DNA of 64,000 nt from Aquiflexum sp. TKW24L (lineage in GTDB: Bacteria > Bacteroidota > Bacteroidia > Cytophagales > Cyclobacteriaceae), in NCBI RefSeq assembly GCF_023502205.1, contig NZ_JAMFLG010000012.1:62001-126000 (forward strand). The letters run 5' to 3'. The notes below the pieces were generated by a model. That model was not told where the DNA came from. It made no database searches and was given only the letters and a program-made list of their open reading frames with translations. Below are positions 53,401-61,426 of this stretch, piece by piece (within the stretch, counting starts at the first letter, position 1; each line of letters opens with the position of its first letter). The position numbers and the translations under genes are program-made.

Positions 53401-53986
53401 TCCAAAATTTTTCATAATGGATTTTGTAGGATTTGAAAAAGTCTTTGTTCAGCGCTTCCACCGAGAATACCTCTTTGAGTTGCCTGATATCGACAAGATT
53501 CTTTTCGGCTAAGAGAAGCATTCTTTTGGATGCAGTGGTACAGGCTTCATTGGCACCCAAGAGGTAGGTGTATCTTTTGGGTTTGGTTTCACCCTTAATG
53601 AGTTCACCGGTTTCCATATCAAGGCTTGCTTCCTTGGCGATAAATGAAAAGCGATAATCAGCTTGGTTTTTACTGTAAAAAAATGCCAATGCACCATGAA
53701 TGATATTTTGGTCGATATGCTTGGCGGCAATTTCCCGGAGACCCTGTCTGTTGCGGACAATACTGACGGAATCGGCCACTTCCACGGTAAAAATTGCCAA
53801 TTGCTTTCCGTCATCCAGTTTTACAGTACCGATTTGTTTGCCGTCGATGACCTTACCATTTTCTGTAAAGAGATTTTTGGCATGACTGAAATAGTCAATC
53901 TTCTTGAATAGCAGCGGCAAAATCTCCTTCCAGATAGCGAAGTCAAATTTTTGCTGAATTTTATATTTTAGGTCTTTTTCTTTCAT
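50420..53986 (-). CDS. Large Eco57I-type adenine-specific DNA methylase/restriction protein
   Basis: A 1188-residue protein. The N-terminal 400 residues are a helper or possible nuclease region; VRNRQGLREIAAKHI is visible, but no certain PD-(D/E)xK site. Then come the methylase motifs: SAM-binding DPAIGSGAF at about 458 and catalytic NPPY at about 731, in FDVMIGNPPYINVENLD. A charged coiled coil (about 665-705, IQKHQVEIDKLSIEIKSLEK) sits just before NPPY. The C-terminal third should read the DNA target and looks unusually A+T-rich. The family includes type IIG and BREX-like PglX enzymes. The start overlaps the KilA-N stop (ATGA). Confidence 0.87.
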   Translation of the reverse strand: MKEKDLKYKIQQKFDFAIWKEILPLLFKKIDYFSHAKNLFTENGKVIDGKQIGTVKLDDGKQLAIFTVEVADSVSIVRNRQGLREIAAKHIDQNIIHGALAFFYSKNQADYRFSFIAKEASLDMETGELIKGETKPKRYTYLLGANEACTTASKRMLLLAEKNLVDIRQLKEVFSVEALNKDFFKSYKIHYEKFWKHLADEGNQYRLALIDAEKDDKIKKEKPIRDFVKKLLGRIVFLHFLQKKGWMGCNAHTTDWTDGEPRFMQQLLEDYSKPEKFHSTCLTHLFFQTLNTKRPNDIFQIEGLKGKLNGSRVPYLNGGLFEPEKNKVTLEIDFPVDFFKELLEFFDQYNFTIDENSPDDHEVGIDPEMLGHIFENLLEDNRDKGAFYTPKEIVQYMCKESLIQYLLNYDSNEFRITNEDWKEAIEKFVRFHAVNEVLANKEIAVIVNQKLDDIKVCDPAIGSGAFPIGMLQEIFEAKRFIYPFLKTNQEFKPAEVKKNIIQNSIYGVDLEKGAVDIAQLRFWLSLVVEELNPHPLPNLDYKIMQGNSLLESFEGIPLNNLMNTKNVVYTVDSNPQMGLFGDNKGLQVRFDVIENELDNLSSYIKNYFTLEKKESKAEVKKKINRIVHDHLHFNIDLRKAKFEIILGEKEAIFGSIRFDIKDTIAKRNQKEKQIQKHQVEIDKLSIEIKSLEKALNELENIQETEERPYFLWHLYFKDVFDRGGFDVMIGNPPYINVENLDSSTKLHLFEFYKTCKGRTDIYIAFIESTLGLLRKKGVLSFIIPYPYINQNYGADSRKMLIENFFIKEIVDTSEYNVFETAIVKNIILNVIKKNANENTLIKKVLSKQNFVEGKFESSSINQYSFLELKEYRLETNQISEDLKIKPIMWENAFRLDDICLVAYGARLNHKTENIPKSHYIHNEYSEGYKPFLEGKNIERYYYDQAGWLDYRKDVHYNSMFPELFENEKLMFINVVSHKLRFAFDKKGMFNSHTIINCLKWDLLVGVLHPTVRKNLTIEKIKVASTFSYKFLLIVLNSSIINWYFKCFLSESLHFYPNDAKSLPIAKLAFENQKPFEIIAEYLIYVNDPKHEGLMEKVNNETVNEVFENVVNMMVYELYFEEEMKSKEIDVMKFVTSFTFPDIIKSEDPKAVIQKVYYELQQKDNPIRKRILIANSRSETIARINAANG

Positions 53987-54810
53987 TTTAATTTCTTTAT
54001 TGATTCTTGATGACCTAAAAGCGATTTCATCTGGGTGATGGCCATTTTGTTAAGTTGTAAAAGTCTGTCAATTTGGGTTATGCCCTGATGGATTAGCAGT
54101 GCATTGGTACTTTCCATATTGGATAAAACCACCAGTTGTTCTATTGTTGCAAAATCCCTGATATTTCCTTTTTCATCAGGATTTTCATCCCGCCATTGCT
54201 TAGCGGTTTTCCCAAAAAGAGCCATATTCAACACATCCGCTTCAGTGGCATAGATGAATGATACCTGTTGTTTACTGATTTCAGTAGGAATCAGATTTTC
54301 TTTGATAGCATCTGTATGGATGTGGTAATTGACTTTGGCAAGAGTCCGTTGAAAGTCCCATTCAAGTTTTTGACGGTCGCTTTCACTTTCTTTTAATCTT
54401 TGGAATTCTTTTATGACATACAGTTTGAATTCAATAGAAATCCAAGAGGCAAATTCAAAAGCAATGTCCTTATGAGCAAAGGTTCCCCCATATCGGCCGG
54501 ATTTGGAAATTAGACCGATTGCATTGGTTGTTTCAATCCATCTCTTTGGTGTGAGCACAAAGCTGTTTAACCCGGCTTGTTTTCTAAACCCCTCGAATTC
54601 GAGGGGTTTAAAATTCGGGTTGTATATTTGCTCCCAAAAACCGAGCAATTCAATTGTATTTCTGTTTCTTAACCAATTTTGAATAATGCTATCGGTATGA
54701 GTAGCGTCTTTAAATTTGGCAATGTCCGTCAGGGAAACAAAATCATCTGATTCTGCGCTAAAAATGGTAATTTCAGTTCCTTGTACGTTTATTTTCTTGT
54801 TTTGCGCCAT
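53983..54810 (-). CDS. KilA-N domain protein within the defence operon
   Basis: A 275-residue protein. The KilA-N DNA-binding domain is in about 15-125: FVSLTDIAKFKDATHTDSII, QNWLRNRNTIELLGFWEQIY and FAHKDIAFEFASWISIEFKLYVI. The rest is helical and ends in a leucine-rich QITQIDRLLQLNKMAITQ stretch. KilA-N proteins come from phages and large DNA viruses and also sit beside restriction genes. It is locked between the helicase (1-bp gap) and the methylase (4-bp overlap), so it is made in step with both. A regulatory or target-recognition role is possible. Confidence 0.85.
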   Translation of the reverse strand: MAQNKKINVQGTEITIFSAESDDFVSLTDIAKFKDATHTDSIIQNWLRNRNTIELLGFWEQIYNPNFKPLEFEGFRKQAGLNSFVLTPKRWIETTNAIGLISKSGRYGGTFAHKDIAFEFASWISIEFKLYVIKEFQRLKESESDRQKLEWDFQRTLAKVNYHIHTDAIKENLIPTEISKQQVSFIYATEADVLNMALFGKTAKQWRDENPDEKGNIRDFATIEQLVVLSNMESTNALLIHQGITQIDRLLQLNKMAITQMKSLLGHQESIKKLK

Positions 54811-54811
54811 T

Positions 54812-57800
54812 TCAATTGCTAAAACTTTCAGTGATAATGATTTCGGGATTCAGGGATTTTACCCTGACGATTTTCTTTTCAAATTCCTGATCTGCTTCTT
54901 CACTGATCAGAGGATAAGCTTTAAGTATATCAATGACTTTTTCTAAAATGATGGCAGGTTTTAAAGGGAATTTTTTCAAGGCACGCTGAAACTTGTTGAT
55001 GTCCCTCTGGAGATTTTGAAAACGCCCCTGACGCAAAGCTTCCTTGGCTTTGATGATCAAAACCCGTTCTTCTTCATTTACCAAAGGTAAATTAAGCATG
55101 GCATCCAAATAAGCATTTGCTCTTTTCTCGTTAGGTCCTTGAGTCGTATCAATTTTTTTATCCTTGGCCTTTTCCTTTTCGAGTAAGTCTGAGAAAAGCA
55201 GAATACCTGACTGCACTTGATCGTGGTGATTTGAATGCAATGCAATGGACTTTTCTAAAACATCTGCTTCAAAAATCTTGACAGTTTCCAAAAACGTCAG
55301 CTCCTCTGTTTCCTCGTTTTCTTTTACCAAAATGAATGCATCCCGCTTACTATCCTTGATATAGCAAATGGTACTATGGTCTAATTCTGTTTTCCTCCGC
55401 CCTACCCTTGCCCTAAGTGGCATATTTTTGATTTGCTTGAATATCCCTGGAGTTTTCTCTTTGATGTCCCTGATCATCATCAGATAAGCAAGTTTTTCAT
55501 CACTTTCATCTACCGGAAGATGATCAAAAAGACCGAATGTTTCTGTCTCTTCATCAGGAGAATAGATTTGGCTGTCTTCACCCAAAGCAGCATGAAAAGC
55601 CTGCAGTTTCATAATTGCCTTTTTTTCAAGTTCAATATCATTGTTGACTTTGGCTGTTGGGTAAAAGTTGAAAACATGGACCTCATCCGCAGTCGAACCG
55701 ATCCTGTTTACCCGCCCTATCCGCTGCATCAATCGGGTTGAGTTCCAAGGCGTATCATAATTTACAATCACATTTGATCGGTGAAGGTTTACTCCTTCGG
55801 CGAGAACTTCAGTAGTCAAGATGATGTTAAAATCATTTTCTTGTTCCGCTTTCGGAAAATTTGCATCGAAATTCTTTCGGACAGTTGGCATTCTGTCCTT
55901 TCTTGATTTACTGTCGACAGTTAATATTTTCCAAGGAATATGGGTACGAAGCTCCTTTTCAAGGTAACCTGTTGTTTCCTTACTTTCAGAGAAAACAACC
56001 AACTTAGATTCTGGATTTATGGATTTGTCAAGAAGGGTATTTTTCAAATAAGTAATAAACACTTCCAGTTTTGGATCTTCTATTACTTTTTCCCATTCTT
56101 CTGAAAGTTCCTTTAGCAATTTGAAATCATGCCTCAAGCCCGGTAAAAAATCATATTCAAAATCATCAGGTTCACAAATATCAATGGTCGGGTCTTCTAT
56201 AGATTTTTCCAACACCAAATCAATCAACTCATCTTCCCTGCCTTCATTGATCATTTCCGTAACCGGCAAATTCGGTGCGATGAAAATGCGGCCATTTTCA
56301 AACATGGTGACCATCGCTTCGGTGGCTTTCATAAATCGGAAAAGGGATTGTTTGAAAGCAAAAAAGCTGCTGTCAATTCTTTTTACCAACATGGTTTTCA
56401 TGATTTTGGCCAATTGAGCTGAAATCATGTCCGCTTGTTTGTATTTGCCTTTTTTATACGGTTTTAAAAATCCGATAGCACGATATCGGTTATATTTTAA
56501 ACCTCGTGTTTCATGGCTTAAAACCTGGATGGTCTTGTCGTACAGATCCTCTAAATGAGGTTCAAGAGCATAAAGTATTTTTTTGGGCTGCCTGACTTTA
56601 GGGAATTTGATATTTTGGTTTTCAAGATCTTTTGAGTAAAGTTCGTGAGCCATCAAATCTGTCCTGGTTCTACGAACAATTAGGGGCTCAATAACTTTGG
56701 TTCTTATTTTCTCATAAATCTTTTTTACTCCGGTCTGGACTTTAACAATGTCCGGTTCACTCTTTAGTTTTTTATAAGCGTCAATTTGCTGTCTAAAAAA
56801 ATGCTGCAAATTTCCCGTTTCCAAAGTCGATTCCTTACTGTCTTGGAAAAGATAAATCTGATTTGCAATGTCTTCAGGCCTGTTATTCAAAGGAGTGGCT
56901 GAAACAAGGATAATCCGCTTAGGTACTGTTTTTCCTTCAGGCAAAATTCTCCTGGTTGGAGTTTTACAAATCTTTTGGAGTTCATTGTACATTCCTGCAG
57001 TATCTGACCGAAACTTGTGTGCTTCATCGACAATAATCAAATCATAGATAGTGGCATCATTGATTTTATGTAGACTGCCATTTGTGACGATTCGGACATT
57101 ATCCAAATTAAACTTCTCAATAGTCTCCACCCAGTTATCTTTTAAAGCAGGCGGAACAATGATCAATGTTCTTGACCGGTGCTCCGGAAATCCATTGGTG
57201 TAGAAATACTTCTTGGCAATTAAAGTTGATACAATTGTTTTACCCAAACCCACCACATCCGCCAAGAAAAAGCCATTGTGTTTCATCATTTTGGTAAATC
57301 CATCATTGACAGCATCGACCTGATAGGAAAGTCTTTTGAATCCTTTTGGCAAATCTGCTATGGAGTTAGGATCAAATTCTATGCTTTTGCCAAAATACTC
57401 AATAAGAAATTTCAGATACACTTCATATGGAGTGTAATTATCGTTCAAGTAGGTTTCTTTTTGTAACTTTTCTATGCTGTCCATGTCTACAGGAACAGCC
57501 TCCTCCCAAAGCTTATCAAAGGTTTTGGTTGCAAAGTCAATATCAGAATTGTCCCTAAGCTCTACATTGAATTCAAAATTTTTGGAAAGTCCTGCATCGG
57601 TTAAGTTACTAGACCCAGTTATAACTGAACCATATCCGTGATCGTGCTTTACCTCTTCTCTAAAAATGTAAATTTTAGCATGAATATTCTGTTTGGGGTG
57701 AATTTTGATTTTCACTTTACCCGTTGTGATATCTTTTATCAGTTGAATCATTCCGCCTTCAACAGTCTTGTCATATTCCGCCTCTTGAATGTTCTTTTTG

Positions 57801-58075
57801 ACTTCTTGGAAAAACTCTTCTTGTGCTTTTTCAGCATCTCCATCAAACAAAATTCCCTGCTGATTGGCTTGGTAAACCAAAGAGTCAATGTTTATACCAA
57901 CTAGAATCCTGATTTCTTCCGCATTCTCTACAAATTCCCGAATTTGAAAATATCCCGAAGCCCTAAAATACCCAACCAATGCGTCTAAAAAATGAATTTT
58001 CTTATGTTTGAATATCCCTTCTATTTTGCTTAAGAGCGTATTCTGATCTTCGTTGGTAAAAAACTTTGTACTCAT
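54812..58075 (-). CDS. PLD-type nuclease fused to SNF2-like helicase
   Basis: A 1087-residue protein. The N-terminal 190 residues hold a phospholipase D-like domain: NIHAKIYIF (HxK) then GSSNLTDAGL and a Glu in FEFNVEL. The superfamily 2 helicase core follows: DVVGLGKT at about 272, IIVDEAHKF at about 345, LVSATPLNNRPEDI, VVFSESKETTGYLEKEL, LTTEVLAEGVNLHRS and MQRIGRVNRIG. A C-terminal helical region of about 250 residues is unassigned. A nuclease-helicase with a methylase gene downstream fits a restriction or phage-defence role. It is the first gene of the operon. Confidence 0.88.
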   Translation of the reverse strand: MSTKFFTNEDQNTLLSKIEGIFKHKKIHFLDALVGYFRASGYFQIREFVENAEEIRILVGINIDSLVYQANQQGILFDGDAEKAQEEFFQEVKKNIQEAEYDKTVEGGMIQLIKDITTGKVKIKIHPKQNIHAKIYIFREEVKHDHGYGSVITGSSNLTDAGLSKNFEFNVELRDNSDIDFATKTFDKLWEEAVPVDMDSIEKLQKETYLNDNYTPYEVYLKFLIEYFGKSIEFDPNSIADLPKGFKRLSYQVDAVNDGFTKMMKHNGFFLADVVGLGKTIVSTLIAKKYFYTNGFPEHRSRTLIIVPPALKDNWVETIEKFNLDNVRIVTNGSLHKINDATIYDLIIVDEAHKFRSDTAGMYNELQKICKTPTRRILPEGKTVPKRIILVSATPLNNRPEDIANQIYLFQDSKESTLETGNLQHFFRQQIDAYKKLKSEPDIVKVQTGVKKIYEKIRTKVIEPLIVRRTRTDLMAHELYSKDLENQNIKFPKVRQPKKILYALEPHLEDLYDKTIQVLSHETRGLKYNRYRAIGFLKPYKKGKYKQADMISAQLAKIMKTMLVKRIDSSFFAFKQSLFRFMKATEAMVTMFENGRIFIAPNLPVTEMINEGREDELIDLVLEKSIEDPTIDICEPDDFEYDFLPGLRHDFKLLKELSEEWEKVIEDPKLEVFITYLKNTLLDKSINPESKLVVFSESKETTGYLEKELRTHIPWKILTVDSKSRKDRMPTVRKNFDANFPKAEQENDFNIILTTEVLAEGVNLHRSNVIVNYDTPWNSTRLMQRIGRVNRIGSTADEVHVFNFYPTAKVNNDIELEKKAIMKLQAFHAALGEDSQIYSPDEETETFGLFDHLPVDESDEKLAYLMMIRDIKEKTPGIFKQIKNMPLRARVGRRKTELDHSTICYIKDSKRDAFILVKENEETEELTFLETVKIFEADVLEKSIALHSNHHDQVQSGILLFSDLLEKEKAKDKKIDTTQGPNEKRANAYLDAMLNLPLVNEEERVLIIKAKEALRQGRFQNLQRDINKFQRALKKFPLKPAIILEKVIDILKAYPLISEEADQEFEKKIVRVKSLNPEIIITESFSN

Positions 58076-58245
58076 TAAGGAGCTGGAGTTTATTGAAATT
58101 AATTTGTTAAGATATTAGTAAACATACTGCCTTCAAATTAATAATCCAATTTGATTTTTAAGAAATAAGACAGCGAGTGACAATGAAAAATATCAAAAAT
58201 TGTCTTGGGATTTAGCTAACAAAAAAGTTAAGAATCATAAAAAGG

Positions 58246-59346
58246 TTAAAAATTCCACATTTCGGATTTGACCGCATTAAATAAATTCATCTTTGCTATA
58301 TCAATAAATCCTTTACTGCTAAAATCCAGCTCTGGCAATTGGATCACCCGATCAAAACCCGAATCTTTTCCACCGTTTCCTGAGGTGATCAGGACTGTTT
58401 CCTTATCATGTTTTTTTGCAAGCTGAAGCAGTTCAAAACTCCCTTTTCCCGACGCGGATTGGGAGTCAAATTTACCTTCTCCGGTGATGATAATGTCAGC
58501 AGATTTGATTTTGGATTCTATACCCACTTTCTCAAAAAACCATGTTGCACCCATTTCTATTTCCATCGGAAAAAAGAATGAAAGCCCAAATGCAATTCCT
58601 CCCGCAGCACCAAAACTTTCTCTGTCTGCCAATTGCTTTCCTGATTTTTTGGCCATCAATTCCAATGCCTTGGAACAATACTTTTCAAACTTTTCCAGAT
58701 CCTCCATTTCCAATCCCTTTTGGGGACCAAAAACCGGAATAGCACCTGAGGGTCCGAAAAAATGGTTGTTCACATCACAGAGGCAGGTAAATTTTAAGTT
58801 TGGTTTTGGTATCGGGCTTTGTATAAATCGGATTTTGGAAATAAAACCTTCTGAAAAAACCGGAATTTCCCTGCCTTTTTCATCCAAAAACAAAAAACCC
58901 AAACCTCTCAGAATCCCGATCCCTAGGTCCACTGTCGCACTTCCTCCCAATCCCAAGATAATATGTTCGGTTCCGGTGTCAGCAGCCTTTTTGATCAGTT
59001 CCCCAGTTCCGAATGTGCTTGTAATCCAAGGATTTCGCTCGTTAGGTTTTAATGATTTGATTCCTGAAACAGTGGATACATCCAGGTAAGCTGTCTTTTG
59101 ACCCGTATCCAAAAAGTAAAATCCCTGCATCGGCCTTCCCAAAGGATCTAAGGCAATTTCGAAAACCTGCTCTAAATTCAAAGCCTTTCCAAGCAAAAAG
59201 CAAGTTCCATCCCCGCCATCCGCGATCGGGCAAACCGTCAGATTCGCATCTGGCATTTTTCCCAATATCGCATTCCCGATAATCTCCGCCGCTTCGTCAG
59301 CTTCAATCGTTCCTTTAAAGGCATTTGGGGCGATGAGGAGGTTCAT
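58246..59346 (-). CDS. Glycerate kinase (GlxK/GarK type)
   Basis: A 366-residue cytoplasmic kinase. Opening APNAFKGTIEADEAAEIIG and the pair ICPIADGGDGT-like TVCPIADGGDGTCFLLGKAL match the family. Later motifs are GLGGSATVDLGIGILRGLGF, GAAGGIAFGLSFFF and IIITGEGKFDSQSASGKGS, as in glycerate kinase type 1. It phosphorylates D-glycerate to 2-phosphoglycerate, linking glyoxylate or serine breakdown to glycolysis. It reads away from the repeat cluster and is not in an obvious operon. Confidence 0.92.
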   Translation of the reverse strand: MNLLIAPNAFKGTIEADEAAEIIGNAILGKMPDANLTVCPIADGGDGTCFLLGKALNLEQVFEIALDPLGRPMQGFYFLDTGQKTAYLDVSTVSGIKSLKPNERNPWITSTFGTGELIKKAADTGTEHIILGLGGSATVDLGIGILRGLGFLFLDEKGREIPVFSEGFISKIRFIQSPIPKPNLKFTCLCDVNNHFFGPSGAIPVFGPQKGLEMEDLEKFEKYCSKALELMAKKSGKQLADRESFGAAGGIAFGLSFFFPMEIEMGATWFFEKVGIESKIKSADIIITGEGKFDSQSASGKGSFELLQLAKKHDKETVLITSGNGGKDSGFDRVIQLPELDFSSKGFIDIAKMNLFNAVKSEMWNF

Positions 59347-59687
59347 TGTTCGGGGAAGTAGGGGTTGTAATTGTTGTATTGGTTGTAATGGTTGTATTTG
59401 TTGTAATGGTTGTAGCGGTTGTAGTGGTTGTAATTGTTGTCAAGTTATAATTGTTGTCGGGTTTCGGGTTTTCAAGTTGTCAAGTTTTTGTTGATCCCCT
59501 TACGTATTGACAATTGCTTGCGGACAGCCTGACAACCCTATTTCCTCCCAACAATTACAACACGAAGGTTACAACAATTACAACTATTTTTCTTAACCTG
59601 ACAACAGCTTCAGCGGATAACCATGACAACATTTTATTTCCAACCCGACAACAGCTTCAGCGGATAACCATGACAACCCTTTTAGGA
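59347..59687. repeat. Complex intergenic repeat cluster (right copy, inverted)
   Basis: Repetitive from end to end. A ggttgtaat/ggttgtagc run of about nine-base units (59365-59440) is followed by blocks shared, inverted, with the left cluster. These include the 35-bp word at 59550-59584. GACAACAGCTTCAGCGGA occurs exactly at 59600 and 59647 and is the reverse complement of the left-cluster unit. The cluster runs up to the stop codon of the symporter gene. Confidence 0.85.
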
Positions 59688-61037
59688 CTACTTCCCCTTC
59701 ATTCTCGCAAAATAATCCTTGGTAGCAGCTTTGACTTTTGGTGCAAGGTAAATCGTCGAAATCATCGTTGGGATTGCCATGATGGCATACATCCCATCAA
59801 TAAAACTTACCACTACTTCAAGTGATACCACTGCGCCTGCGACAATGGTTAGCAAATAGAAGTAATTGTAGTAATTGGCTTTTTCTGCTCCAAAAAGGTA
59901 ATTGAAACATTTGTGTCCGTAGTATGAATAGGTGAACATGGTCGAAAGCGCGAAGACCAAAACCGCCAACATCAGCAGGTATTTTCCGATTCCCGGAAGC
60001 CCCATTTCAAATGCCTGCAGCGTCAATTGCACGCCATTATTTTCGCTGTTTTCCCATACTCCAGTAAGCAAAATCACAAAGGCAGTCAATGTACAGACCA
60101 CTACAGTATCAATGAATGGCCCCAACATCGCAATCAATCCTTCTCTCACCGGTTCGTTGTTTTTGGATGCACCGTGTACCATCGGCGCGGTACCGATTCC
60201 CGCTTCATTGGAAAAAGCAGCCCTTCTCGCTCCAATCACCATCACGGCCCCCACAGCCCCACCCATCACTGCATTTCCGGTAAAGGCATCTTCAATAATT
60301 AGAAGAAACATTTCAGGAACCCTTTCAATGTATTGAAACATGATCAAAAGAACTGTACCAAAATATAGTATCACCATAAATGGAACTAGTTTGGAAGCCA
60401 CTGCCGCAATCCTTTGGATACCTCCCAAAATCACCACAGCTACAGCCAACATCATCAAAATCCCTAAAATCCACTTTGTGATTTCTCCATTATCAAGCCC
60501 ATAAGGTGCCAACATTACAGTTCGGGTAACTTCCGTTAATTGGTTTGCTTGGAAAATGGACAACAATCCCAATACTCCGGCTACAGAAAAAAGGACAGCC
60601 AAAGGCTTCCATTTTTTACCCATGCCATGCTCGATCACATACATTGGGCCACCTTGCACTTCTCCGGAGGTATCTTTTCCCCGGTACATGATAGCTAGGC
60701 TACAGGTAAAATACTTCGTTGCCATGCCCACAAAGGCCGACATCCACATCCAAAAAATTGCGCCTGGACCACCCATATTGATGGCTATGGCCACGCCGCT
60801 GATATTACCAAGGCCGACAGTGGCGGCTATTGCGGCAGACAAAGCCTGTTGGGAAGAAATCTGCCCGGGCATATTCTGATTGTCATATTTTCCGCGGACC
60901 ACTTTGAGGGCATGACCAAAATACCTGAATGGCACAAAACCTGAATAAATAAACAAAATCAAGCCTCCGCCCATTAGCAAAACGAGCATCGGCATGTCCC
61001 AAATCCAGTTACTAAAGTCAACTATGAATTCTCCCAT
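59688..61037 (-). CDS. Alanine/glycine:cation symporter (AGCS family)
   Basis: A 449-residue inner membrane transporter with about 11 membrane segments. Family signatures are AAIAATVGLGNISGVAIAINMGGPGAIFWMW, seen here as LSAAIAATVGLGNISGVAIA then GGPGAIFWMWMSAFVGMATK, and RRAAFSNEAGIGTAPMVHG in the second half. It takes up alanine or glycine with Na+ or H+. Length is typical. Monocistronic; the promoter should lie in the A+T-rich region after 61037. Confidence 0.93.
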   Translation of the reverse strand: MGEFIVDFSNWIWDMPMLVLLMGGGLILFIYSGFVPFRYFGHALKVVRGKYDNQNMPGQISSQQALSAAIAATVGLGNISGVAIAINMGGPGAIFWMWMSAFVGMATKYFTCSLAIMYRGKDTSGEVQGGPMYVIEHGMGKKWKPLAVLFSVAGVLGLLSIFQANQLTEVTRTVMLAPYGLDNGEITKWILGILMMLAVAVVILGGIQRIAAVASKLVPFMVILYFGTVLLIMFQYIERVPEMFLLIIEDAFTGNAVMGGAVGAVMVIGARRAAFSNEAGIGTAPMVHGASKNNEPVREGLIAMLGPFIDTVVVCTLTAFVILLTGVWENSENNGVQLTLQAFEMGLPGIGKYLLMLAVLVFALSTMFTYSYYGHKCFNYLFGAEKANYYNYFYLLTIVAGAVVSLEVVVSFIDGMYAIMAIPTMISTIYLAPKVKAATKDYFARMKGK

Positions 61038-61426
61038 ATGTTGTGGTATAAATGAACGGGCATATTAAAAGCATTTTTCGGGAAATACAAATAAATGCTT
61101 AGAAGTGAAGTATGCATCATACTCCTTTATTGCTTGTTTATAATTGGAGATTTAACTCAAAAAATTGGACTTCTAAAAAAATGTGAATGAAAGTATTGGA
61201 TATGTTTTTCTTTCCCCGTGATTCAAGAATTTACCTCAATCACCAAGAAGTCCAAAAATCCCCACCTGTCTAGGTAGTCAATAATAACTGGAACTAAGGC
61301 AAAATTCAGTTTTCCCGGGGAGATTCAAGAAAGCCTCTCCCCTTTTATTTCTATGTATTTCAACCTTATTTCATTAGTATTTCTATCATATTTCTATAGT
61401 ATTTCAACCTTATTTCCCTTCAATAA
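61038..61426. other. Gene-free region with dispersed repeat copies
   Basis: This 389-bp stretch has no gene. Its left part is A+T-rich promoter-type DNA for the symporter. Its right part (61348-61418) is made of tttctat and tatttcaaccttatttc words, with two exact inverted copies of the 18-mer found at 3950. Confidence 0.5.
61355..61416 (-). repeat. Dispersed 18-bp repeat, copies 2 and 3
   Basis: GTATTTCAACCTTATTTC at 61355-61372 and 61399-61416, separated by tttctat words, is the reverse complement of 3950-3967. Confidence 0.65.

Noticed and set aside
50420-58075. DISARM or classic type I restriction system
   Set aside because: No DUF1998 gene, no separate HsdS or HsdR with type I layout; the PLD domain is fused to the helicase, so the known definitions are not met.
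58484-59089. 201-codon plus-strand open frame
   Set aside because: Fully antisense to the glycerate kinase, which has all family motifs.
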